Source of the DNA: Pseudomonas sp. P7548
GTDB lineage: Bacteria; Pseudomonadota; Gammaproteobacteria; Pseudomonadales; Pseudomonadaceae
Direction of reading: 5' to 3'
Assembly: GCF_013386585.1 (NCBI RefSeq)
Contig: NZ_JACARO010000018.1
Coordinates: forward strand, 62,001 to 126,000
DNA length: 64,000 bases
Part shown: positions 47,057-56,709 of the stretch, piece by piece
Numbering within the stretch: the stretch's first letter is position 1
Layout of the letters: each line of letters starts with the position of its first letter
The notes under the pieces: model-generated
The model's input: only the letters and a program-made list of their open reading frames with translations
Told to the model about the DNA's origin: nothing
The model's database searches: none
Program-made: the position numbers and the translations under genes

Positions 47057-49727
47057 AATCAGTCGCGCCGCACTGTTCGGCAAACTCAACAGCGTGGCCT
47101 ACAAGGCCATCGAAGCCGCCACCGTGTTCTGCAAACTGCGGGGCAACCCGTATGTGGAACTGGCCCACTGGTTTCACCAGTTGCTGCAACTGCAGGACTC
47201 GGACCTGCACCGCATCATCCGCCAGTTCAACGTGGAACCGGCGCGCCTGGCCCGTGACCTCACCGAAGCCCTGGACCGCCTGCCGCGCGGCTCAACCTCG
47301 ATCACCGACTTGTCGTCCCATGTGGAAGAAGCCGTGGAGCGCGGTTGGGTCTACGGCAGCCTGATGTTCGGCGAAAGCCAGGTGCGTACCGGCTACCTGG
47401 TGCTCGGCATCCTCAAGACGCCAAGCCTGCGCCATGCATTGCTGGGCCTGTCGTCGGAGTTCGACAAGATCAAGGCCGAGGCCCTGAGCGAACGCTTTGA
47501 CGAGTACGTCGGCGACTCGCCGGAGAACGCGCTGAGCGCCAGCGACGGTTTCAATGCCGGCGCCGTACCGGGCGAAGCCAGCGGGGCCATGGCGCCGAGC
47601 GCGATGGGCAAGCAGGAAGCCCTCAAGCGCTTTACCGTGGACCTGACCGAACAAGCGCGCAGCGGCAAGCTCGACCCGATCGTTGGCCGTGATGAAGAAA
47701 TCCGCCAATTGGTGGACATCCTCATGCGCCGCCGCCAGAACAACCCGATCCTCACCGGTGAAGCCGGCGTGGGCAAGACGGCCGTGGTCGAAGGTTTCGC
47801 CCTGCGTATCGTTGCCGGTGACGTACCACCCGCCCTGAAAGACGTGGAGCTGCGCAGCCTGGACGTGGGCCTGTTGCAGGCCGGCGCCAGCATGAAAGGC
47901 GAGTTCGAACAGCGCCTGCGCCAGGTCATCGAAGACGTGCAGGCGTCGCCCAAGCCGATCATCCTGTTCATCGACGAAGCGCACACGCTGGTGGGTGCCG
48001 GTGGTGCTGCGGGTACGGGCGATGCGGCCAACCTGCTCAAGCCGGCCCTGGCACGCGGCACCTTGCGCACCGTGGCCGCAACCACCTGGGCCGAGTACAA
48101 GAAGCACATCGAGAAAGACCCGGCCCTGACCCGCCGCTTCCAGGTGGTACAAGTGGCCGAGCCGTCGGAAGACAAGGCGCTGCTGATGATGCGCGGCGTG
48201 GCGTCGACCATGGAAAAACACCACCAGGTGCAGATCCTCGACGAAGCGCTGGAAGCCTCGGTGAAACTGTCTCACCGTTACATCCCGGCGCGCCAGTTGC
48301 CGGACAAATCCGTGAGCCTGTTGGACACCGCCTGCGCCCGCGTCGCCATCAGCCTGCACGCGGTGCCGGCCGAAGTGGACGACAGCCGCCGCCGCATCGA
48401 GGCGCTGGAAACCGAGCTGCAAATCATCGCCCGCGAGCATGCCATCGGCATTGCGATTGGCGCGCGCCAGACCACGACCGACGCGCTGTTGAGTGCTGAG
48501 CGTGAGCGCCTGGCGACCCTGGAAAGCCGCTGGGCTGAAGAGAAAGCGCTGGTGGACGAACTGCTCGCCACCCGTGCAACGCTGCGTGAAAACGCAGGCG
48601 TGGTGGATAGCGCTGCTGGTAATAACGAGAGCGACGAACTGCGTGCCCAACTGGTCGACCTGCAACAGCGCCTCAGCGCCCTGCAAGGCGAAACCCCGCT
48701 GATCCTACCGACCGTGGATTACCAGGCCGTGGCCTCGGTGGTCGCCGACTGGACCGGCATTCCGGTGGGTCGCATGGCGCGCAACGAACTGGAGACGGTG
48801 CTCAACCTCGACCAGCACCTGAAAAAACGCATCATCGGCCAGGACCATGCCCTGCAGATGATCGCCAAGCGCATCCAGACCTCCCGCGCCGGCCTCGACA
48901 ACCCGAGCAAGCCGATTGGCGTGTTCATGCTGGCCGGCACCTCCGGCGTGGGCAAGACCGAAACCGCCCTGGCCCTGGCCGAAGCCATGTACGGCGGCGA
49001 GCAGAACGTCATCACCATCAACATGAGCGAGTTCCAGGAAGCCCACACCGTGTCGACCCTCAAGGGCGCGCCACCGGGTTACATCGGCTATGGCGAAGGC
49101 GGCGTGCTGACCGAAGCCGTACGACGCAAACCCTACAGCGTGGTACTGCTGGACGAGGTGGAAAAAGCCCACCCGGACGTGCATGAGATCTTCTTCCAGG
49201 TGTTCGACAAGGGCGTGATGGAAGACGGCGAAGGCCGAGTGATCGACTTCAAGAACACCCTGATCCTGCTCACCACCAACGCCGGTACCGAGCTGATCTC
49301 CCATGTGTGCAAAGACCCGGCGAACGTGCCGGAGCCAGAAGAGATCGCCAAGGCCCTGCGCCAGCCGCTGCTGGAAATCTTCCCGCCGGCGCTGCTCGGC
49401 CGCCTGGTGACCATTCCGTATTACCCGCTCAGCGACGAGATGCTCAAGGCGATCACCCGCCTGCAGCTCAACCGCATCAAGAAGCGCGTGGAGAGTACGC
49501 ACAAGGTGGCCTTCGACTACGACGACGCGGTGGTCGACCTGATCGTCTCGCGGTGCACCGAGACCGAAAGCGGCGGGCGCATGATCGACACCCTCCTCAC
49601 CAACAGTTTGCTGCCGGACATGAGCCGTGAGTTCCTCACGCGCATGCTGGAGGGCAAGGCGTTGGCGGGTGTGCGGATCAGCAACCGGGATAACGAATTG
49701 CACTACGACTTCAGCGAAGTCGAGTAA
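47049..49727 (+). CDS. clpV: T6SS sheath-recycling AAA+ ATPase ClpV
   Basis: 892 aa. An N-terminal ClpN domain (about 1-155) recognises contracted TssC. The first AAA module has Walker A 'GEAGVGKT' (237-244) and 'ILFIDEAHTLVGAG'. A coiled ClpB-type middle segment follows, and the second AAA module has Walker A 'GTSGVGKT' (630-637) and 'VVLLDEVEKAHPDV'. Both Walker B acids are intact. It unfolds the contracted sheath for reuse. Last gene of the tightly spaced right arm; a REP pair separates it from vgrG. Confidence 0.97.
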   Translation: MGEISRAALFGKLNSVAYKAIEAATVFCKLRGNPYVELAHWFHQLLQLQDSDLHRIIRQFNVEPARLARDLTEALDRLPRGSTSITDLSSHVEEAVERGWVYGSLMFGESQVRTGYLVLGILKTPSLRHALLGLSSEFDKIKAEALSERFDEYVGDSPENALSASDGFNAGAVPGEASGAMAPSAMGKQEALKRFTVDLTEQARSGKLDPIVGRDEEIRQLVDILMRRRQNNPILTGEAGVGKTAVVEGFALRIVAGDVPPALKDVELRSLDVGLLQAGASMKGEFEQRLRQVIEDVQASPKPIILFIDEAHTLVGAGGAAGTGDAANLLKPALARGTLRTVAATTWAEYKKHIEKDPALTRRFQVVQVAEPSEDKALLMMRGVASTMEKHHQVQILDEALEASVKLSHRYIPARQLPDKSVSLLDTACARVAISLHAVPAEVDDSRRRIEALETELQIIAREHAIGIAIGARQTTTDALLSAERERLATLESRWAEEKALVDELLATRATLRENAGVVDSAAGNNESDELRAQLVDLQQRLSALQGETPLILPTVDYQAVASVVADWTGIPVGRMARNELETVLNLDQHLKKRIIGQDHALQMIAKRIQTSRAGLDNPSKPIGVFMLAGTSGVGKTETALALAEAMYGGEQNVITINMSEFQEAHTVSTLKGAPPGYIGYGEGGVLTEAVRRKPYSVVLLDEVEKAHPDVHEIFFQVFDKGVMEDGEGRVIDFKNTLILLTTNAGTELISHVCKDPANVPEPEEIAKALRQPLLEIFPPALLGRLVTIPYYPLSDEMLKAITRLQLNRIKKRVESTHKVAFDYDDAVVDLIVSRCTETESGGRMIDTLLTNSLLPDMSREFLTRMLEGKALAGVRISNRDNELHYDFSEVE

Positions 49728-49748
49728 CTAAAGGTGGATGCGGTCAGT

Positions 49749-49836
49749 GTGGGAGCTGGCTTGCCTGCGAAAGCGGTCTGACATTCAACTTTGATGTTGA
49801 CTGATACACCGCTTTCGCAGGCAAGCCAGCTCCCAC
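49749..49836. repeat. REP pair between clpV and vgrG
   Basis: Arms GTGGGAGCTGGCTTGCCTGC and GCAGGCAAGCCAGCTCCCAC, with an inner repeat CATTCAAC...GTTGA. It marks the border between machine genes and the vgrG-effector cassette. Confidence 0.88.
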
Positions 49837-49882
49837 ATTTGATCCGGTTCCGTCAGTGAAAACGGTATTTACGGGTTAACCG

Positions 49883-51823
49883 ATGCTATTCAACCAAGCC
49901 TCACGCCTGGCCAAAGTCACCAGCCCCCTCGGGCCGGATGTGCTGCTGCTCAATGAAATGGGCGGTGGTGAAGAGCTGGGCAGGCTGTTCAACTATGAGC
50001 TGCAACTGACGTCCCTGGACGCCAACATCGACCTCAATCAATTGCTCGGCAAACCCATGAGTGTGGGCCTGCAATTGGCGGATGGCGGTGAGCGGCACTT
50101 CCACGGCATCGTCGCGCGGTGCAGCCAGAATATCGACCAGGGCCAGTTCGCCAGCTACCAGGTGACCCTGCGCCCGTGGTTGTGGTTGCTCAGCCGCACC
50201 TCCGATTGCCGGATTTTCCAGAACCTGAGCATCCCGCAGATCATCAAGCAGGTGTTCCGCGACCTGGGGTTTTCCGATTTCGAAGACGCCTTGAGCCGGC
50301 CGTACCGCGAGTGGGAATACTGCGTGCAGTACCGCGAGACCAGTTTCGATTTCGTCAGCCGCCTGATGGAACAGGAAGGGATCTACTACTTCTTCCGCCA
50401 TGAGCAGGACCGCCATGTGCTGGTGCTGGCCGATGCCTACGGTGCCCACACCACGGTGCCCGGCTACGCGTCGATCCCGTATTACCCCAAGGACGAGCAG
50501 CAGCGCGAACGTGACCACATGCATAACTGGCACCTGGCGCACGAGGTGCAGCCGGGCTCGCTGGAGCTCAACGACTACGACTTCCAACGCCCCAGCGCCA
50601 GCATCGATGTGCGTTCCGCCATGCCGCGCCCGCACACCGCCGGCGACTACCCGCTGTACGACTACCCCGGCACCTACGTGCAGAGCGAAGACGGCGAACA
50701 CTACGCGCGCACCCGCATCGAAGCCCTGCAAACCTTGCACGAACAAATCGAGTTCAGCGGCAATGCGCGAGGCCTGGGCTCCGGCCATTTGTTCAGCCTC
50801 ACCGGCTTCAGCCGCCAGGACCAGAACCGCGAATACCTGATCGTCGGCTGCCGCTACTACATCGTCCAGGAAAGCCTGGAAAGCGGCGGCGGCTCGGGTT
50901 CGGCGCAGTTTGAAAGCAGCCTCACCTGTATCGACGCCCAACAGAGCTTCCGCCCGCTGGCCAACACCCACCGGCCTATCGTCAAAGGCCCGCAAACCGC
51001 CTTGGTGGTGGGCCCCAAGGGCGAGGAAATCTGGACCGACCAGTACGGCCGCGTGAAGGTGCATTTCTATTGGGACCGCCATGACCAATCCAACGAAAAC
51101 AGCTCGTGCTGGATTCGTGTGTCGCAGTCCTGGGCCGGCAAGAACTGGGGCTCGATGCAGATCCCACGGATCGGCCAGGAAGTGATTGTGAGCTTTCTTG
51201 AAGGCGACCCCGACCGGCCGATCATCACCGGCCGCGTCTACAACGCCGAGCAGACCGTGCCCTACGACCTGCCGGAAAACGCGACCCAGAGCGGCATGAA
51301 AAGCCGTTCGAGCAAGGGCGGCACGCCGGCCAACTTCAATGAAATCCGCATGGAGGACAAGAAGGGCCTGGAGCAGCTGTATATCCACGCCGAGCGTAAC
51401 CAGGACATTGTGGTGGAGGTGGATGAGAGCCACTCGGTGGGGCATGACCGCAACAAGAGCATCGGCCACAACGAGACGGTGACCATCGGCAACAACCGCC
51501 TGCGCATCGTCAAGCAGGAAGACATCCTCTCGGTGGGCCAGCGCAAGACCGATAGCATCAGCCAGAGCTATGTCATCGAAGTGGGTGAAAACCTGCGGCT
51601 GGTCTGCGGCGAAAGCATTCTGGAGTTGAACGCCAGCGGGCAGATCAACCTGACCGGCGTGCAAATCAGCTTCTATGCCAGCGGCGATGCCGAATTCAAC
51701 ACGGGCGGCGTGCTGCACTTGAACAACGGCGGTGGCCCCGGCGCCACGCCCGATGGCCAGGGCCAGAAAGGCGCCATCGACGCCAATATCAAAGCCGCGT
51801 TCCCCGCGCCTAAAAGCTCCTGA
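49883..51823 (+). CDS. vgrG: T6SS spike protein VgrG
   Basis: 646 aa, a VgrG without an effector extension. A gp27-like N-terminal domain ('LLNEMGGGEELGRLFNYELQLTS', 'REWEYCVQYRETSFDFVSRLMEQEGIYYFF') is followed by the gp5 OB-fold ('EIWTDQYGRVKVHFYWDRHDQ', 'WAGKNWGSMQIPRIGQEVIVSFLEGDPDRP') and a C-terminal beta-helix needle with imperfect repeats (about 500-600; 'VGHDRNKSIGHNETVTIGNN'). The tip should bind the PAAR part of the Rhs protein encoded two genes on. First gene of the cargo cassette. Confidence 0.96.
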   Translation: MLFNQASRLAKVTSPLGPDVLLLNEMGGGEELGRLFNYELQLTSLDANIDLNQLLGKPMSVGLQLADGGERHFHGIVARCSQNIDQGQFASYQVTLRPWLWLLSRTSDCRIFQNLSIPQIIKQVFRDLGFSDFEDALSRPYREWEYCVQYRETSFDFVSRLMEQEGIYYFFRHEQDRHVLVLADAYGAHTTVPGYASIPYYPKDEQQRERDHMHNWHLAHEVQPGSLELNDYDFQRPSASIDVRSAMPRPHTAGDYPLYDYPGTYVQSEDGEHYARTRIEALQTLHEQIEFSGNARGLGSGHLFSLTGFSRQDQNREYLIVGCRYYIVQESLESGGGSGSAQFESSLTCIDAQQSFRPLANTHRPIVKGPQTALVVGPKGEEIWTDQYGRVKVHFYWDRHDQSNENSSCWIRVSQSWAGKNWGSMQIPRIGQEVIVSFLEGDPDRPIITGRVYNAEQTVPYDLPENATQSGMKSRSSKGGTPANFNEIRMEDKKGLEQLYIHAERNQDIVVEVDESHSVGHDRNKSIGHNETVTIGNNRLRIVKQEDILSVGQRKTDSISQSYVIEVGENLRLVCGESILELNASGQINLTGVQISFYASGDAEFNTGGVLHLNNGGGPGATPDGQGQKGAIDANIKAAFPAPKSS

Positions 51824-51837
51824 CGAGACCTGCTTTC

Positions 51838-52272
51838 ATGACGTATCGAATCAACGAATTCCAGTTCCAACTGCCGGCCAGCGAGCTGCAGGACGCGACG
51901 ATCAATATCCTCAAGTTCCCGGAACTGGGGACTTCACTGATCGTCAGCCGCAGCCTGCTCGCCGAGGGTGAAACCCTGCACAGCAACTTCAATGACCAAC
52001 TCCAGCGCCTGGAAAAACAGGTGCAGGATTTACGCTATCAACCCGGTGTCGACGTGCGTTTGGGCGCGGCCCAAGAGGTGGAAGGCATCGAGCTGCGCAG
52101 CCAATTCAACAAGGGCAATGACAAGGTGTTCCAGTATCAACTGGCGCTGGTACTACCGGGTACGCGCAAGATGCTCGCCTTGAGTTACGTGAAGGCCGAC
52201 AAGCTTGGGGATGCCGAGGCGGCGCATTGGGCGTTGATCAAACACTCGCTATCGTTCGACGCTGTTTCCTGA
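51838..52272 (+). CDS. Eag-family effector chaperone (DUF1795/DcrB-like)
   Basis: 144 aa. The DUF1795 pattern is present: 'MTYRINEFQFQLP', 'DATINILKFPELGTSLIVSRSLL', 'FNDQLQRLEKQVQDLRY', 'YQLALVLPGTRKMLALSY' and 'HWALIKHSLSF'. Eag proteins (EagT6, EagR1) wrap the N-terminal membrane helices of PAAR effectors and hand them to VgrG. It lies 14 bases after vgrG and 12 bases before a PAAR effector that has such helices, exactly the expected place. An eagR-type name fits. Confidence 0.9.
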   Translation: MTYRINEFQFQLPASELQDATINILKFPELGTSLIVSRSLLAEGETLHSNFNDQLQRLEKQVQDLRYQPGVDVRLGAAQEVEGIELRSQFNKGNDKVFQYQLALVLPGTRKMLALSYVKADKLGDAEAAHWALIKHSLSFDAVS

Positions 52273-52284
52273 TGAGCTGCCTGC

Positions 52285-55200
52285 ATGTCTGACGCGTTAT
52301 GGGCAGCCCGTATGGGCGATGCGCTGACCCACACCTCCATGATGGCCGATATCCTCGGCGGCGTGCTGGAGGTGGCGGCCAACGTGGCGATTACTGCGCT
52401 GGCGACTGCAGCTGTAGCGGCTGCCGTGGGGGTGACAATTGCTACCGCCGGTATCGGCGGCTGCATCCTCGGTGCGGTGGTGGGCATCGTCGTCGGCATG
52501 GCCATGAGCAAGACGGGGGCCGACAAGGGCCTCAGTAAGATGTGCGAGAGCTTCGCCAATGCGCTGTTCCCGCCCGTGGTGGAAGCCACGATTGCGGTGG
52601 GTTCGACCGACACCTTCGTCAACGGCATTCCGGCTGCGCGGGCTGCGGGCTCCATTCCCTCGCACGTGGCGCCCGCTGGTACGGAGCTTGAGCAAGCGCC
52701 GCCGGAGCTCGACCCCGAGCCAAAACCCGAGCCTGGCTTCCTGGACATGGCCGAGGGTTTCTTCTCCCAGCTATGGCGGCCCACCGTCGCCACGCCTGCA
52801 CCGGGTGTGGTGCCGGCCCTCACCGACATGGTCCTGTGCGCCCGCCATCCGCCGATGCCGCCACAGCTTCTGGCCGAAGGGTCTGACAAAGTCACCATCA
52901 ACGGCCAGCCCGCCGTGCGCAGCGGTGATCGCAGCATGTGCGAGGCGACGGTGGTGTCATCGGGGCTGATCTCGCCAAACGTCACCATTGGTGGTGGGAC
53001 GGTGGTGGTGCAGGAAATTCGCAGCGGGAAGACCCCCGGCGTTGGCTTGGCGATTGAAGCATTAATGATGCTTAAAGGAGCCAAGGGCAAGACGCTGAGT
53101 AATTTGCCGTGCATGTTGTTGGGCGGTGTCAGCTCCTTTGCCGTGAGCCAGGCCATCGGCGCCATGACAAACGCCGCCATGTCTTCACTTAACCCCGTGC
53201 ATACCGCGACAGGCGCCAAAATACTGGGCGGCACGAATGAATTGGATTTTGTGCTGCCAGGTGCGTTGCCCATGGCCTGGCAGCGCGTCTATAACAGCCA
53301 CGATATACGCACAGCAGGGCTCTTCGGCGCGGGCTGGAGCGTTGCCTATGAGGTAAGTGTCGAAGTCCTGATGCATCCTGAAGGCGGCGAAGAGCTGATC
53401 TATACAGATGAGCAAGGGCGGCGTATCAACCTGGGTTCGCTTGTGCCAGGCAGCGCAATGTTCAGCCCTGCAGAAGTACTGAGCTTCAGGCGCCATTACA
53501 ACGGTCAGTTATTGATCGAGAGCGATGATGGGTTGTATCGCCTCTTCGATCTCACACCAGGTTCGACCACGCACCTTCGGTTGAGTCAGTTGGGGGATCG
53601 CAATGACAATCGGATTTTCGTCGGTTACCACGAGAACGGCCGCATTGCGCGCCTGCGGGACACATCGAACCAGGTCCAGGTTGAGCTGGTTTACGACCAG
53701 GATCGCCTGGAGCGAATCGAACGCCTGTACGCCGACCAGTCGCGTGAGGTTCTCGTCAGCTACCGCTACAACGCGATAGGTGAATTGGCGCAAGTAAGCA
53801 ACGCGTCCGGCGAGGTTCAGCGACGCTTTGCGTACGACGCCGGTCGCAGGATGATTGAACACCAGCTCCCTACCGGTCTGCGCTGCTTTTATGAGTGGGG
53901 CCACATCGACAACACTGAATGGCGAGTGGTACGACACTGGACCGACGAGGGCGACGCCTACCAATTCGAGTATGACTTGCAAAAGGGCATCACACGCGTC
54001 ACAGACAGCCTGCAACGTGTCAGTACTCGTCAGTGGAATGCCCAGCATCAGATAATCGCATTCACCGACAATCTGGATAAAACCTGGCTATTCGAGTGGA
54101 ACGACGAGCGTCAGTTACTGAGCGCTACGGACCCTCAAGGAGGGCGCTACGAATACAGCTACGATGAGTCCGGCAACCTGACGGCTGAGACGGATCCACT
54201 CGGGCGTAGCGTATCCACACTTTGGCTGGAGCATTGGTCGCTGCCACGCACACAAACCGACGCCGCCGGTAACACGTGGCAGTATCGCTATGATCAACGC
54301 GGTAATTGTGTCGCCGAGACCGACCCGCTGGGCCATATGACCCGTTATCGCTATAACGCACAAGGCTTGGTGGTGGAGGTCATAGATGCAACCGGCAAAA
54401 GCAAACAGTTGAAATGGAACACGCTCGGGCAACTGACCGACCACTTGGATTGCTCGGGATTCCCGACTCGCTTTGGCTACGACCCTCACGGGTACTTGCA
54501 GGAGATTACCAATGCAATGGGCGAACGCACGCAGTTCCAGCATGACCGCCAGGGTCGGCTGATCAGCAAGCAATTTCCGGACGGTCGAACCGAATATTTC
54601 CAGCGCGACAGTGCCGGCCTACTGCTGGGTCATACAGACCCTGCGGGGCACACGACTCTTTACCAGCACAATCGCAGGGGCCAGGTCTGCCAACGTACGG
54701 ATGCACAGGGTCGCCAGGTTAGCCTGGGCTATGACACGTTCGGCCGGCTACAGTCGTTGAGCAACGAAAATGGTGAGCGCTATCGGTTCACCTGGGATGC
54801 CTGTGATCGGATGATCCAGCAACATGGCCTCGACGGGGGCACAAAATCCTACGCCTACGATGGGCTGGACAACCTGATCCGCGTGACGTCCACTCCAGCG
54901 CCTTATGGCACCGGGCTCGCAATTGTCCCCCGCGCACCTGAAGCACCGATCATTCATCAATTGGAACGCGACGCCGTTGGACGACTGATCGCAAAAGTCA
55001 CGGATGATGGCCGCACCGAATACCACTACGATCCACTGAACCAACTCAGCGCCGTCACGTTCAAGGAGGCGTCGGGCGCTGAACAGAGGCTTGGCTTTGC
55101 CTACAACGCGCTCGGCCAATTGCTTGAGGAACACAGTGCCTCTGGCAGCCTTCACCATCGCTATGATGAACTCGGCAACCTGATACAAACCCAAGTACCT

Positions 55201-56709
55201 GATGGCCGCTGGCTCAACCGCCTCTACTACGGGAGCGGTCATTTGCACCAGATCAATCTTGACGGCGAGGTGATCAGTGACTTCGAGCGTGACCGACTCC
55301 ATCGTGAAGTCTTGCGCACTCAGGGTCAGCTTAGTACGCGCAGCGACTACGACCCCGTCGGCCGCTTACGTGCTCGCATACGCCGTCATGACAGCCAGCC
55401 CGCCTTGCTGCCACCCGATATGCAAAGACAGTTCGAGTACGACCCGGCTGACAATTTGATCGGAAAGCTGGATCAGCGGTCCTCTGCGCGCCATCAACAA
55501 CTGTTTCATTACGACGCAACAGACCGCCTTATCGCGAGCCAAGACTCTTTGTACGGCACTCGTGAGACCTTTGCATATGACGCAGCAGCCAACTTGCTTG
55601 ACAGCGTCCACCCCAGCCAGTGGAAGGTGCTCCACAACAGGTTGGTCAGCTTTCAAGACAAGCGTTATCGCTATGACGGCTTCGGCCGAGTAATCGAAAA
55701 GCGCAGCGGGCGATACGGTGTACAAAGGTTTAGCTATGACGCCGAAAGCCGCCTGGTAGAAGTACGCAATGAAAAGGGCCATGTGGTTCGGATGGCCTAC
55801 GACGCGCTGGATCGGCGTATCAAAAAGACCGAACAGGATCGCAATGGTTATACCTTGAGCCAAGTCAGCTTCATTTGGGACGGTCTGCGACTGCTCTCAG
55901 AGACGCAAAATGAACGCAGCAGCCTCTATGTCTATCTCAATCAAGGACACGAGCCCTTGGCGCGAGTCGATGGATTGGGCGTGCACAAGAAGACCCGTTA
56001 TTACCACAACGACCTCAATGGTTTGCCCGAGCAATTGACCGAGAGCGATGGAAACATCGTCTGGAAAGCGATCTATCAGGTGTGGGGCAATACCGTTAGT
56101 GAAGAACGGGAACCCTATTATCTGGAAGATCAGAATATTCGCTTCCAGGGCCAGTATCTGGACCGGGAAACCGGACTGCACTACAACACGTTCCGCTTTT
56201 ATGACCCCGATATCGGCAGATTCACTACAGAAGACCCGGTTGGATTACTGGGTGGCATTAACCTCTATCAGTACGCCCCCAACCCTCTGGGCTGGAGTGA
56301 CCCACTGGGCTGGTGCTCGACGAAGCTAGGCAAGAACATGGGGGCTCGCAAAGGTGACGGTATGGCCAACCATCACCTGATACCCGAGGAGCTGATCAAA
56401 CACAAAGAGTTCGGCAAAATGTTCTCCAGGCTGAAAAAGATAGGTTGGGATCCGGATGGCGCCTCCAACGGTGCTTTCCTGCCAGGATCAAAGGACCTTG
56501 CCGCCAAAACGCAGCTTCCTGGACATTGGTCGAACCATAACAAGTACACCGATGCTGTCAGGGACAGGCTCAGGGGCTTGAACAAACAACAAGCCGGGTT
56601 ATCTGACATGGACCTCGCACTGGAAGTCTCGAACATCCAAAAATGGGCGAGCGGCGGGCTGCAGAATGGCCTCTTCAAAACTGATGCAGTTACAGGACGA
56701 CTTTTATGA
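52285..56709 (+). CDS. PAAR-Rhs T6SS effector with C-terminal AHH-type nuclease domain
   Basis: 1474 aa. Order: pre-PAAR motif 'AARMGDALTHTS' (7-18); hydrophobic helices (about 27-75), the Eag target; PAAR domain (about 100-265; 'VGSTDTFVNGIPAAR', 'VTINGQPAVRSGD'); Rhs cage with many YD repeats (about 315-1310); the self-cleavage motif DPVG-x18-DPLG (1317-1342); then a 130-residue toxin tip. The tip has 'NHHLIP' (1362-1367), 'NGAFLP' and 'GHWSNHNKY' (H1414, H1418), the layout of AHH/HNH-type nucleases. Its TGA overlaps the next gene's ATG. The tip is visibly lower in GC. Confidence 0.93.
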   Translation: MSDALWAARMGDALTHTSMMADILGGVLEVAANVAITALATAAVAAAVGVTIATAGIGGCILGAVVGIVVGMAMSKTGADKGLSKMCESFANALFPPVVEATIAVGSTDTFVNGIPAARAAGSIPSHVAPAGTELEQAPPELDPEPKPEPGFLDMAEGFFSQLWRPTVATPAPGVVPALTDMVLCARHPPMPPQLLAEGSDKVTINGQPAVRSGDRSMCEATVVSSGLISPNVTIGGGTVVVQEIRSGKTPGVGLAIEALMMLKGAKGKTLSNLPCMLLGGVSSFAVSQAIGAMTNAAMSSLNPVHTATGAKILGGTNELDFVLPGALPMAWQRVYNSHDIRTAGLFGAGWSVAYEVSVEVLMHPEGGEELIYTDEQGRRINLGSLVPGSAMFSPAEVLSFRRHYNGQLLIESDDGLYRLFDLTPGSTTHLRLSQLGDRNDNRIFVGYHENGRIARLRDTSNQVQVELVYDQDRLERIERLYADQSREVLVSYRYNAIGELAQVSNASGEVQRRFAYDAGRRMIEHQLPTGLRCFYEWGHIDNTEWRVVRHWTDEGDAYQFEYDLQKGITRVTDSLQRVSTRQWNAQHQIIAFTDNLDKTWLFEWNDERQLLSATDPQGGRYEYSYDESGNLTAETDPLGRSVSTLWLEHWSLPRTQTDAAGNTWQYRYDQRGNCVAETDPLGHMTRYRYNAQGLVVEVIDATGKSKQLKWNTLGQLTDHLDCSGFPTRFGYDPHGYLQEITNAMGERTQFQHDRQGRLISKQFPDGRTEYFQRDSAGLLLGHTDPAGHTTLYQHNRRGQVCQRTDAQGRQVSLGYDTFGRLQSLSNENGERYRFTWDACDRMIQQHGLDGGTKSYAYDGLDNLIRVTSTPAPYGTGLAIVPRAPEAPIIHQLERDAVGRLIAKVTDDGRTEYHYDPLNQLSAVTFKEASGAEQRLGFAYNALGQLLEEHSASGSLHHRYDELGNLIQTQVPDGRWLNRLYYGSGHLHQINLDGEVISDFERDRLHREVLRTQGQLSTRSDYDPVGRLRARIRRHDSQPALLPPDMQRQFEYDPADNLIGKLDQRSSARHQQLFHYDATDRLIASQDSLYGTRETFAYDAAANLLDSVHPSQWKVLHNRLVSFQDKRYRYDGFGRVIEKRSGRYGVQRFSYDAESRLVEVRNEKGHVVRMAYDALDRRIKKTEQDRNGYTLSQVSFIWDGLRLLSETQNERSSLYVYLNQGHEPLARVDGLGVHKKTRYYHNDLNGLPEQLTESDGNIVWKAIYQVWGNTVSEEREPYYLEDQNIRFQGQYLDRETGLHYNTFRFYDPDIGRFTTEDPVGLLGGINLYQYAPNPLGWSDPLGWCSTKLGKNMGARKGDGMANHHLIPEELIKHKEFGKMFSRLKKIGWDPDGASNGAFLPGSKDLAAKTQLPGHWSNHNKYTDAVRDRLRGLNKQQAGLSDMDLALEVSNIQKWASGGLQNGLFKTDAVTGRLL
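56317..56706 (+). other. Variable toxin-tip segment of the Rhs effector
   Basis: This encodes the 130 residues after the DPLGWC junction. Cleavage at the DPxG motif would release it inside the Rhs cage. The pattern HH...NG..LP...H...H, with a helix 'YTDAVRDRLRGL' behind the last histidine, supports an HNH/endonuclease VII-type DNase. Base composition drops relative to the PAAR half, as expected for a swappable tip. Confidence 0.8.
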
